From: Halomonas sp. GD1P12 | GTDB lineage: Bacteria > Pseudomonadota > Gammaproteobacteria > Pseudomonadales > Halomonadaceae | Assembly (NCBI RefSeq): GCF_025725645.1 | Contig: NZ_CP107007.1 | Span: 1,302,001-1,366,000, forward strand | Direction of reading: 5' to 3' | Length of the DNA: 64,000 nt | In this document: positions 32,334 to 44,300 of the stretch, in pieces | Position numbering within the stretch: the first letter of the stretch is position 1 | Layout: each line of letters starts with the position of its first letter | Made by a program: the position numbers and the translations under genes | Notes under the pieces: model-generated | What the model was told of the DNA's origin: nothing | What the model saw: the letters and a program-made list of their open reading frames with translations, nothing else | Database searches by the model: none

Positions 32334-35300
32334 ATGTACTTAGTATCGCTTTTAGATAATCAATCCAAAGCGTTATCAAGCCTCTCGGGAACAGAAAAAA
32401 AGTGGGAGGGAACGATATTTGCGAACAGCAAACTTCATATCGATACCCAACACACTGCCTGGGACGATGCCATTCATACGCTGCGCCTGTATTGGCAGGA
32501 CGCAAACAACCAAACCAGGGTGCTCGAAAGTCTCGAACACCCGTTCGTTTTCGAGTCACTACCTGCCCCACCTGCGGGCCCTTTAAGCCTGAGACTCGAG
32601 GCGCTGGACGAGCAGCGCAGGTTGCTCCCCGACTCGCTCTACACGCTCAACCTGACCGTTACAGACGGTAGCAGCGCACAAGCGCCTGTCGCACCCCAAA
32701 CGCACGATGCCTTCGCTGTACAAGCCTTGATGATCGACCCCGAGACCTCGATGGAGCCTGACGCCATGATCAACGCCGCCGCCGTATCCGGTTTTACTCC
32801 CATTCGTATCCAGGCCGAAAACCAGGAGGTGTCCAGCGGTGCCTACGCGACGCTGAGCGGCCCGGGGATCAACGTGGTTTCCGGACCGGAGGTGGCCAAC
32901 GCGGTCAACGCCGACGGCCAGGCCTACGTCGATTACGGCGATGGCGTAGCTGGCGGCGAAACGCTGACGTTCATATTCAGCGTCGAGCAGGACGGTGAAT
33001 ACGACCTGGCGCTGGGCTACGCGCTGAGCCAGAATGCCGATGGCAGCGAGCGCAACCGCCCGCTGCGTCTGGACGTCAACGGCGAGCTCGTCGATCGCAT
33101 GTTCGATCTACCGAGCACCACCTTGACCTCTGAGCCAACGGATTTCAGCGACTTTGGTGAGCGCACCGTGCGCGTGCAGCTCAAGGCCGGTGAAAACAGC
33201 GTTAGCTTCACCTCCAACGGCGCCAGCGGCCCCAATCTCGACTTTCTGGAGGTGCGCGCACCCAACCCGAATGTCTACGTCGTGCAGGCCGAGGACATGG
33301 TGGTGTCACCCAGCGCCGATGTAAAAAACAGCGCCACCAACCGCGCGACCACGGTCGACAACATCGCAAGCTTCACCACGGGTAGCGAAACCTTCCGGGT
33401 CGGCGCCGAAGGGGCAGGCTATCTGGATTGGGCGCTTGGCAACGCCGACGCTTATGGTGAGTTCACGCTGGATGTCGCCACGGCCGGCACCTACAACGTC
33501 ACGATCACCTACGCGACGAGTTCTTCACGCCCGCTCAATCTGGGCCTTGTCGAGGGTGGGGCGGTCAGCCCGTTGGGCACGTTCGCCTTCGCGCCGACCA
33601 ACGCGCCGGCTTACTACCCGGACGACGTGTCCGATGTGCCGCAAGCCAACCGCCCGGCTAACCTCGCCGCCAGCCAGTGGGAGGGGTGGTCGACGGAAAC
33701 GCTCGAGATTACGCTTGCCGCCGGCAGCAATACGCTGCGCCTTGGCGGTGCCGCCAACGGGCCCAACATCGACAAGGTTGAAGTCGCACTGATTGCGCCG
33801 ACGGTCGTCGACCCCGAAACGCCGGCTAACCCGGTCATCGAGCCGGTCGTCATTCAGGCCGAGGAGGCCACCCTTGGCGCCACCAACGGCGCGGCGACGC
33901 TGGTGCGCGATGCCAATAACCCCGAAAGCGGCACGACGTTTTCAGGCCTGCGCCCGGACTACTCCGGCACTGGCTACGTCGATTACGGCAGCCAGCCCGG
34001 CGATAGCCTGACCTTCATCGTCAACGTTCTGGAGGCCGGCGAGTACGATCTGAATTTTCGCTACGCCAGCAACGGCAATCGGCCCATGGCGCTTTTTGTT
34101 AACGGAGAGGCGCTGGGCAATCAGCCCTTCGTCACCACCGACCCCAACGCCACCAACCTTGCGCCGGAAGGCTTCGACGTCTGGGGCTATCAAAGCCTGA
34201 CCACCGAGCTCACCGCCGGTGAAAATATCATCGTGCTGAGCATCCCAGCTGGCGCCTCCAGCGGCCCGAACCTCGACCGGCTCGAGGTTACCACTGCCGG
34301 CAGCGGCCCGGTCGGCGACGTCAGCGCCGACGCCGACGCCACAACGCTTGATTTCAGCGCCGATACGCTCGTCATCGATACGTCTGATGCCGCCACCGCC
34401 GGCTTCAGCGTGACCGGGCTCGACGACGATGTGACCTTCGTTGGCGTCAGCTTCGACGATGGTGTAAGCGTCGAAGAGGTCACCCCGGACGAAAGCGGCC
34501 GCTTTTTGCTTGATCTGTCACGCTTCGAGGAGGGCGCACTTTCCGCAACGCTTCTGGTGCGCGACGCCTTCGGCAACCGCGCCGAGCGTACTCTCGCGCT
34601 GACCCTCGAAACCGTGGAGGAGGAGCCGGCGCCTGCCGCGCTCGATGTGCTTTTCGGTGATGCCACCATCAGCGCCTACAACGACGCCCAGGACAATCCG
34701 GCAAGCGGCACGGGGGCGACGGTATCCGATGAAGGCGCAACGCTCACGCTGACGGATAACGTCTGGAAGCGGGCAGGGCTTGGCGAAAGCTATACCATCA
34801 ACGACCAGTCTCAGCTGACCCTGGAAATCGCGATTTCCGAGTCGCCGGTGCCGGAGATCGTCGCGGTTGGCTTTGACAACGATGCCAACCCCTTCAACGG
34901 CGGCAACAGCGTCTACCAGCTGGGGGGCACCCAGTCCCAGGGCGGCTTCGTCGACCTGCGTGGCCAGGGCGTGGATACCGGTAACGGCACGCTGCGTTTC
35001 ACCATCGACCTAGGCAACCACGCCGGCACCACGATCGACTCGCTGGTGTTCATCAACGACGACGATATCGGCGCCAAGGGCAGCACTCGCTTCAGCGATG
35101 TGCGCCTTTTTGACGCCGCCGAGGCCGACACCAACAGCGCCCCGCGCGTGGTGGGCGGCGGTATCGCCGATCTGAGCCTGGAGGAAGGTGCGACGCTCGA
35201 GATGGATCTGCCCTTCGTTGACGATGACGGCGATGCGCTCAGCTACCGCTTCGATATCATCGACAGCAGCGGCCAGCCGGTCACCGTGGCCGGTTTGAGC

Positions 35301-38300
35301 ATCGTCGAGCAGACCCTGGTCGGAAGCCTCGATGGCCTGACGCCGGGCACCTATACCGTGTCGATCACCGCCGACGATGGCGCCGCCACGACGTCGACGG
35401 ATTTCGCACTCACCATCGAAAACGTCAACCAGGCGCCGGTCGCCACACCCGCGGCGCTCGAGCCCTACTTCGGCGAAGTGGGGGAGAGCTTCACCGCGAT
35501 AGCGCTTGATGATCTGGCCGCGCTCTTTAGCGACCCGGATGGCGACAGCCTGACGCTGAGTGCCGAGAACCTGCCCGACGGACTCGAGGTGGTCAACGGC
35601 GTCATCCAGGGCACTCCGACCATAAGCGGTGCCTTCGACATCGTCATCCGCGCCACCGACCCGGCGGGGCTCTCTGCCACTCAAACGCTGAGCTTTTTGA
35701 TCGAAGGGGTCGAGGTCGGCGGGGCGGTCACCATCGAGGCGGAGAATTTCACCGATCTCGAGGCGTCCAATCTGATCGTCACCGGTAACGCCAGCGCCTC
35801 CAACGAGCAGCTGATTCGCCTGACCAGCAACGCCCCGGCCACTATCGGTACCGATCTTGCCGCCGGCGGGATAGAACCTGGCTGGTACGTGGCGAAACTT
35901 TACGTGTTCGATGAAAACGACGGCGAAGGCTCGCTGACGCTCACCATTGGCGACACCGTACTGCAGGCGCGCAACGTTCAAAGCAACAGCCTGAGCGACA
36001 ACGTGGTGCTAAGTGACGCCTTCGGCACGCTGGTGGGAGTGGGCGCCCGCGGCAACGCCGGCCAGAGCGGTAACCGCAAGGAGATCGTGTTCGAAACGCC
36101 GTTTGAAGTGACTGCCGGCGATATCGCAAGCCTTGCGCTTCGCGGCGCCGGCGGTGAGCTGATGCGCATCGACTCGCTGGTGTTCGAGCGTATCGACGCT
36201 CCAGTCAACGCTGCACCCACGCTGGAAGGCCTCGCGGCGAACGTTGCTATCGACGAAAACAGTACGCTGATAGCCAACCTGGCGTTGGCAGACGCCGACG
36301 GCGACGCGCTGTCGGTTCAGCTATCCGGCAGTGACGCGGCGCTTTTCCGCTTCGATGCGGCGACCGGGGCGCTATCGTTCATCAACGCGCCGGATGCGGA
36401 ACTTCCCGCTGACACCAACGAGGACGGCGTTTACGAGCTGACCGTCACGGTATCCGATGGGCAAACGAGCGTCTCGCAGAGCACGCTGATCACGGTCAAC
36501 GATATCGACGAAGGCGGCGGCGGTGAAGCGCCGGTGGTCGAACCCTTCACGATCCAGGCCGAGACGGCGGTGGTCACTGATGTGGGCGGCACCGCCCAGG
36601 GCGCGGTCACCCGGGTGGTCGATGCCGCCAACCCGGACGACTTCGGCACCTACCGCGAAGGCGCGGTGGGCGGGGCGTACCTGGACTTCGGTACCGACGC
36701 CGGCGACCGGATCACCTTCAACATCGACGCGCCAGCAGCGGGCACCTACACGGCAACGATCCGCTACGCCAACGGCGGTACCGCCCCACGACCGCTGGAT
36801 CTGGCCGTCAACGGCGCCGCCAGGCCACAGCTGGCATTTGCCAATGCCCCCGACGACGGGGTCAACGACCCTTGGGATGCGTGGCTCGAGCAGACCGTCG
36901 AGGTCACGCTTGAGGCCGGCGCCAATACGCTGTCGTTGACCATTCCTGCCGCGGCAAACGGCGGTGTGGCCAACGGTCCCAATATCGACCAGATCACGTT
37001 TGCCCTGTCGGAAGAGGGCGAAACGCCGACGACGCCGCCTTTCGAATTCACCATCGAAGGCGAGGCGCTGGCCATCGATGACCCGAGCAACGTGGGGACG
37101 ACCCTGGATACCCAGGTGCGCAACGCCGCCAACCCGGAAACCAATGCCGACGCCGGCGCCGATGGCCTGTGGGACGGCTTTACCGGCAGTGGCTACCTGG
37201 ACATGGGGAGCAATATCGGCGACGCCGCCTCCTTTAACGTCGTCGTCGACCAGGCGGGGACCTATCAGCTCACGGTGCGCTACGCTAACGCCGGCACCAG
37301 CGGTGTCGACCGGCCGATGGACGTGCTGGTGGGCGGTGCCTCCCAGGGCAGTCTTGCCTTCGCCTCGACCGGCGTGGGCGCCACCGACTGGCAGAACTGG
37401 ACCGAGACCACGCTCGACGTCGAACTCGTCGCGGGCAGCAACACCATACGCCTGGCCAACCTGACCAACGCCGGTCCCAACATCGACCGTGTGAGCATCA
37501 CCCGGGAAGGCGTCGAGCCACCGGTCGTCGTCGAACCCGGCGAACGCTTTGCCATCAAGATCAACTTCCAGCCGGAAGGGGTGGCGATTCCTGAAGGCTA
37601 TATCGCCGATGTCGGAAAGGGCTTTGGCACTCAGTCGGTGACCGTCGATGGCCAGGTGTATCGCTACGGCTGGGTCACCGAGGCGTCGATTTACGACGGT
37701 GAGCCCGGCACCACGCCGCTGGATATTTCGAGTTTGACCAGCGTGGCGGTCAACGACCGCACCGACGACATCGCCGGGCTCGACCCACGCCTGGGGACCT
37801 ACGCCCACTTCGACCAGCCCGGAAGCGCCTACGTGCGCGCCGGTTGGGAGATCGAGCTCGAAGATGGCTACTACGAGGTGACCATGTCGATCGGCGACAC
37901 ATCCGGGCCTTACGATAGCCGCAACGTGCTCAACGTCGAGGGGGAGCTGTTCAATACGCCGTTCACGCCGTTCCGCCCTGCGGACTTCCCGGCGGACACC
38001 AACCCGGCCGACGACACCCAGGGCGTACGCTCGGATCTGGTCACCCGCATCGTTCAGGTGTCTGATGGCCGCCTGACGCTGGACTCGCTGGGTCTCGATA
38101 ACGAAAACACCGAGATCCAGTACATCGAGATCCAGGCGCTGCCGGATCTGACGCCGAACGACGACCGCCCGGCCTTCGAGGACTACGCCTTTTTCACCGA
38201 CGCCCGTGCCATCGCCGGCGTGGGGGAGAACGAAGTCGAGGTCAATCTCGAGCCCGACGATAGCGCCGTGGCGACCGGCGTCGACCCATCGTCCGACATC

Positions 38301-41300
38301 TTCGTCGGTATCTCGGTGGTCGACGGCCGGGGCGGCGCGCTGCTCGAAAGTCTCACCGACGGCTCGGTGAACCTGTTCGAAACCGTCAGCGGCCAAGAGG
38401 TCGCCTTCAACGTCAACACCACCGGCGGCTTCGACTCGCTGACCATTTCGCCGAGTCAGATGCTCAAGCCGTTCACCAGCTACACCCTGGTGATCGACGG
38501 CTTCCAGGACCGCGGCGCCAACGACGATCTCACAGCGCCCACCCGCGAGTTCCAGAAGTACACCAACACTTTCGTCACCGGCGCCGAGCCGGAAGTGGTG
38601 GCGCGTGACGTGGCCTTCAACGATGTGATCGAGCTTGACGGCGCTGCCGATGGCGCCTTCGGCTTTACCTCGCTCGAGATCACCGCCGACGGCTCGACCA
38701 TGTACATCGCAACCATTGGCGGTCAGATTCTGCGTTATGATATCGACCCTGCGACCGGCTCGCTCGGCAACCGTCAGGAGCTTTCGCTTCCCGGCGACTA
38801 CTTCTTCGAGGCGGGCGCGGAGAGCGGCAACGACCGGCGCGGCATCATCGGTCTGGTGGTCGACCCCACTGATCCAAACGTGCTCTGGATCACCGACAAC
38901 TATCCGATTCCGCTCAACGGCCGCGACAACGGCGTGCCGGAGTTCAGCGGGCGGATCACCAGGATCACTCTCGACGACAATGGCGGCTTCTCCGGCACCG
39001 CCGAGCCCTACATCACCGGGCTTCCGCGCTCCAACGGCGACCACGTCACCAACAGCCTCGAGTTCCGCGCCAATCCGGAATACGACGCTACCGCCAACCC
39101 GGACGTGCCGACGCACCTTTTGTATCTCATCCAGGGCTCCAACTCGGCGATGGGCGAGCCGGACAGCGCCTGGGGTAACCGCCCCGAGCGGTTGCTCAAC
39201 GCCGCGGTCATGGAGATCGACCCGACCCGCGATGCGCCGCCCGGAGGCTTCGATGTCTCCACCGAACCAGTGCCGAACAACGGCCAGAACACCCGCTACA
39301 ACGACCCGGATGGCCATCCCAAGGATGACCCGATTCCGATGGGCAACGGCGAGTTTCTGGTCTTTGACGAGCGCGGCGTGGCCACGGTGCAGGACGCCGA
39401 TGGCAACGTGCTGCAAAGCTACTACGACCCCTTCGCCGAGGACGCGGTGCTGACGATCTTCGCCACTGGCGCGCGTAACGCTTACGATCTGGTCTGGCAC
39501 TCCAACGGCTTCTTGTATGTGCCGACCAACGGCTCGGCGGCGGGCGGCAACGTCCCCGATGACCCGTCGACCCCGGTCAACGAGCGCTACACCAACGTCG
39601 AGAAGCAGGACGACTACCTGTTCAAGGTGGTCGAGGGCGGTTACTACGGTCACCCCAACCCGCTGCGCGACGAGTACATCATGAACGGCGGCAACCCGAC
39701 CGGCGGCGTCGACCCCCATCAGGTGGACCGCTACCCGGTCGGCACCAATCCGGAGGGCACCTACGACATCGGGGGGGTCTATTCACTCGGTGAGAACCGC
39801 TCGCCCAATGGCGCGGTGGAGTACAAGAGTGGCGTGTTCGGCGGCAACCTGCAGGGCAACGTGCTGTTCACCGAGTACTCCGGCGGCGACGACGTGCGCA
39901 GCATAACCCTCGATGCCAACGGCAATGTGATCGGTGACGACGTGCTGCGCGACCCCCAGGGCAACGTCATTAGCTATGTCGACCCGCTCGACATCATCGA
40001 GAACCCGATCACCGGCCAGCTCTATATCCTGACGCTGAACCGCGCCAACGGGCAGAGCCAGATCATCCGCCTCGACCCGGCCCCCGGCGGCGTCATCGAT
40101 CCCGTCGATCCGGTGCCCGGCGAGCTCGAATCACTGCTGGTGATCCAGGCCGAGGATAGAACGCCGGAGGACGCTACCGCGGTGACTATCGCCACCGGCG
40201 CCGGCGCCCAGATTCAGATCCGGGACGCCATCAATCCCGAAACCACCGAAGGCTTGCCCAACGGCCTGCGCCCCGGCTCCTTTGGTATCGACGGCAATAC
40301 CAACGATAACGACGGGGTGCTCGGCGGCTACGCAGACTTCGGCTCCACCAACGTGGACTTTTTGACCTTCAGCTTCGATCTCGATACCGCGGACGCCGGC
40401 GAGTCAGTGCTGCGGCTTCGCTACGCCAACGGCGGCACCACCGACCGGCCGCTGGAAGTGTTCGTCAATAACGTGAGCGTTGGCGTGTTCGACTTCAGCC
40501 CGCCGGCGGGACTAACCGGCGATGCGGCCTGGGCCGAGTGGCTCACCGAGGACGTGGCGGCCACGCTCGTTAGTGGCCAGAACACCGTGCGGCTGCAGGC
40601 CGTGGCCAATACCGGCCCCAATGTCGACCAGCTCGAGATTCTGCGCGTGGTCGGCGACGATAACCCCGCAGGCTTTACCGACTACGAAGCCGAGAACGCC
40701 GTACTCGACGGCGCGGTGGTGGTGCCCGAAAGCGCCGATGACCGCAACGCCTCCGGCACGGGCTACGTCGATTTCGACGGCACCAGCGATCAGAGCATTA
40801 CCTGGACGGTGAACGTCGATACCACCGGCAACTATGACGTGGGCTTTCGTTACGCGCTGGCGGCTACCAAGGCAGACCGGCCGCTGTCGCTCACCGTCAA
40901 CGGCATTGATCTGGGGCTGGTCAATTTCGCTGGTCAAAGTAACGCCGCAGAAAACGACTGGTTCTTCCAGAACGTGCTGATCAATCTGCAGGCGGGCAGC
41001 AACACCGTAAGCGTCACCGCCCCGGGTGCCAACGGGCCCAACATCGACTTCTTGCGGGTGTTCGATGCGCCGGCGGATACGTTCATGCCGGTGTACGCCG
41101 ACGTGTCCAGCGGTGCGCGTATCGAACTCGAAAGCGGTGACAGCGCCCGTACCATCAACGATCTGACCGCGGATTTCTACTTCAACGTGGACGCCGACGG
41201 TCTCTACCGGCTCGATCTGGCGGCCAACGCCGGCGCCGATAACGGCCAGGGGCTGACGCTGACGCTCAACGGCCGGCCGGTGGAGGTACTGAGCTACCCG

Positions 41301-44300
41301 GGCGCGGGCGATGCCGGTGAGCAGGGCACCTACGTGGCGCTGAAAGCGGGCGTCGACTACAACCTGCGCGTGGTCTCCAGCGCCAACGGCGCAAGTGATC
41401 TGGACTATCTCGACGTGGCCCCGGTGGCGGTCAACGAAAGCGCCGATCTGGTCATTGAAAGCGGCGACGCGGCCTACTTCTCCGATCGACTGCACTTCAA
41501 CTATCTGGAGAACAACAGCGCCTCGAACCCGAACCGCGACTTCAAGGAGAGCGCAACGGTCACGCTCTCCAACACCGGAAGCGAGGATCTGGTGATTCTC
41601 GATGCCGATATCGATGGCCCCTTCGTGCTCGCCGATCCGGACGCTTTCGAAGGCCTGACGCTGGCCGCCGGCCAGTCGCTCGACATTGCCGTGCTGTTCG
41701 ATCGGGCAAGCTACACGCCGCCCACCAACGATGCCGGCGACGGCGTGTTCGAAGGGCGCATCCGCCTGATCACCAACGACGCCGAGACGCCGGTCGCCGA
41801 AATCCACATGGCCGGCTTTTGGCAGGCCCGCGATGAAGGCGGCTGGGAACCCAACGTCAACGAGGTGTGGGAGGTGTTCGGCTTCGGTAACCGGATCGAG
41901 GGCCTGACCACCGTCGGCGGCGGCGAGAACTCGGTGCTCAACGACTTCGACCTTTACCGCCCGGTCAACGACGACGAGGTGTTGTCGCGCTACTGGTCGC
42001 TGGCCGATGGCGTAAGCCAGGCGAAGATCACCCAGTTGGCCGCCTACCACGGCGATGGTGGGGCGACGATCGGTATCCATAATCCTGGCAACAAGAACCA
42101 GGATATCATCTTCAGCAACCACGCCGGCAATAACAACCAGAGCCTCTTGCCGATCAAGAGCAACGGCGAATTTTCTACGGCCACGTTCACCCGCGCCGAT
42201 ATCCCTGGCGGCTGGACCGGGCAGGGTCTCTTCGGCATCGAGGTGGCGAATCTCTCCACCGACCCGGCGCTCAATCCACAAGGCGGCGGCACGCCGCCGG
42301 CGGATGCAGCGGGCATCGAGCGCGGCTACACCGTGCGCATGTTCCGCGCGCTCGACGGTGAAGGCAACGTGATTCCCAATACCTACCTGGGCGTCATGGA
42401 CTACACCGGCATCAACTACGACTACAACGACAACATGTTCGTGATCGAAGGTGTCTCGCCGGTGACCGGCGGTCAGCTCACGGTGATCAACAACGACGCC
42501 GTGCCCTCCAATGACCGGCTGGTGATGTCGCGCATCGAAAATCCGGCCAACGCCGCCCAGGTGGTCCACGACGAAGTCACGATGACGCTGCGCAACGATG
42601 GCATCGAGGTGCTCGATATCGATGCCATCGCGGTCAGCGATACGACTCTGTTCGAGCTTACCCAGCCGTTTACGGCAGTGAGTTTGCAGCCGGGCGAGTC
42701 GGTCGACGTAACGGTGCGCTTCATCGCCGACGACCCGGACGATGCAAGCCTCTATGAGGCGAGCCTGGTGATCAGCTCGAGCGACGCCGACTCGGCGCAG
42801 AAGACGATCGCCCTGGCGGGCCTGGCCCAGAACCGCTCCGAAAGCGGGCAGGAGCCGCTGGTTCAGGAGATCGTCAACGCCTTTGGCTACTCGACCAACG
42901 TGGCGGAGGGCATCATGAACCGCGGTGGGCTGGTGGAAGCCAACGGCGACGAGATTCTCTCGCCCTACTTCCAGCGCGCCGAGGCGGGTGCGCCGGTCAA
43001 GATCACCCAGCTTGCGGCCTACCACACCCAGGGGGACGTGGCGCGACTGTTCATCCACGATGTGGATAGCCGCGACCGCGACGAAATTCTGGCCCACGAC
43101 GGCGCCGACGGGCAGACGCTTCTGCCGCGCACCCTGGGCGGAAACGGTTTGACCGCCACGACGCTCGATCGCGACGCGCCGTTTGGCTTCTTTGCCGAGA
43201 TCTCCGGTCGCCAGGGCTACATCTCCTGGTCGGACCCGGACGCCAACCTCTACGAGGACACCATCGACGCCATCGGTAATCCCGGTACCAACCTCAACTG
43301 GGACCAGAACGACGGCCACCTGATTCGGGTGTATATCGCCAGGGACGCCGCGGGTAACGTGATCCCGAACACCTACATCGTCATCCAGGACTACGCGGGG
43401 GTGAACTACGACTACAACGACAATATCTTCCTGGTCGAAAACGTCGCCACCTACGACCCCACCGGGGCGGAAGACGCCGACGGCAACGGCCGGGTGGATC
43501 TCTACGATGACGACGATAACGACGGTGTACCGAACTTCCTCGAGGCGCCGGCGCCGGTCGAACAAAGTGCCTATAACGCCACGGAAATGCCCTGGGCGGT
43601 GGGCAGCGACGGCCTGACGCTGGCGGCGAAGTTGTATGATAACGGCGGCCAGGGGGTGGCCTACAACGACACCACCGCCGCGCACCAGGGCGCTGCGTTT
43701 CGTGCCAATGAAGCGGTAGACATCTCCAACGGCAGCGAGGCGATCGGCTATGTCGCCAACGGCGAGTGGGTCGAGTACACCCTGAACGTCGAAACCGCCG
43801 GCACCTATACGCTGAATTTCTCGACCTCGGCGACCAGCACCGGCAAGAGCATCACCGCCGCTTTCGAGCAAAACGGCGGCTTCTATACCCCGGCCCAGAC
43901 CCAGAGCCTGCCCAACACCGGCAGCTTCGGTAACTTCCAGACCGTGGGGCCGCTGACCTTCGAGCTCGAAGAGGGCGAGCAGGTTCTCAGGCTCACCTTC
44001 AACGGCGGTCAGCTCGATTTAGCCTCCTTCACGCTGGACTTCGAGGCCCCGGCAATCGAGGATCAAAGCGCCTTCAATGCGACTCAAACGCCGTGGGCGG
44101 TGGGGGATGAGGGGCTCAGCCTTGAAGCGCGGCTTTATGACAACGGCGGCCAGGGCGTGGCTTACAACGATACCACCGTCGAGCATTTCGGCAGTACCTT
44201 CCGCAGTGACGAAGGGGTGGACATCTCCACGCCTTCCCAGGCGATCGGCTTCATCGAGAACGGCGAGTGGGTCGAGTACACCATCAACGTCAGCGAAAGC

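Noticed and set aside
32068..32571. 167-residue minus-strand frame overlapping the start of the giant gene, considered as a transposase relic
   Set aside because: No transposase motif (DDE, HTH) or terminal inverted repeat could be recognised; it overlaps the credible plus-strand start and spans the AT-rich spacer.
36372..39719. 1115-residue open frame on the minus strand inside the giant gene
   Set aside because: Antisense shadow produced by high-GC codon bias; it is rich in His, Arg, Val and Gly without domain logic, and the plus-strand frame has recognisable domains throughout.
43456..43560. RTX-type calcium repeats in the giant protein
   Set aside because: The Asp-rich stretch lacks the GGxGxD spacing and occurs once; it fits a thrombospondin-3-like or EF-hand-like loop better.
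40512..43871. 1119-residue minus-strand open frame inside the giant gene
   Set aside because: Same reason; no recognisable family, and the opposite frame encodes CBM, anchor-D-like and repeated domains.
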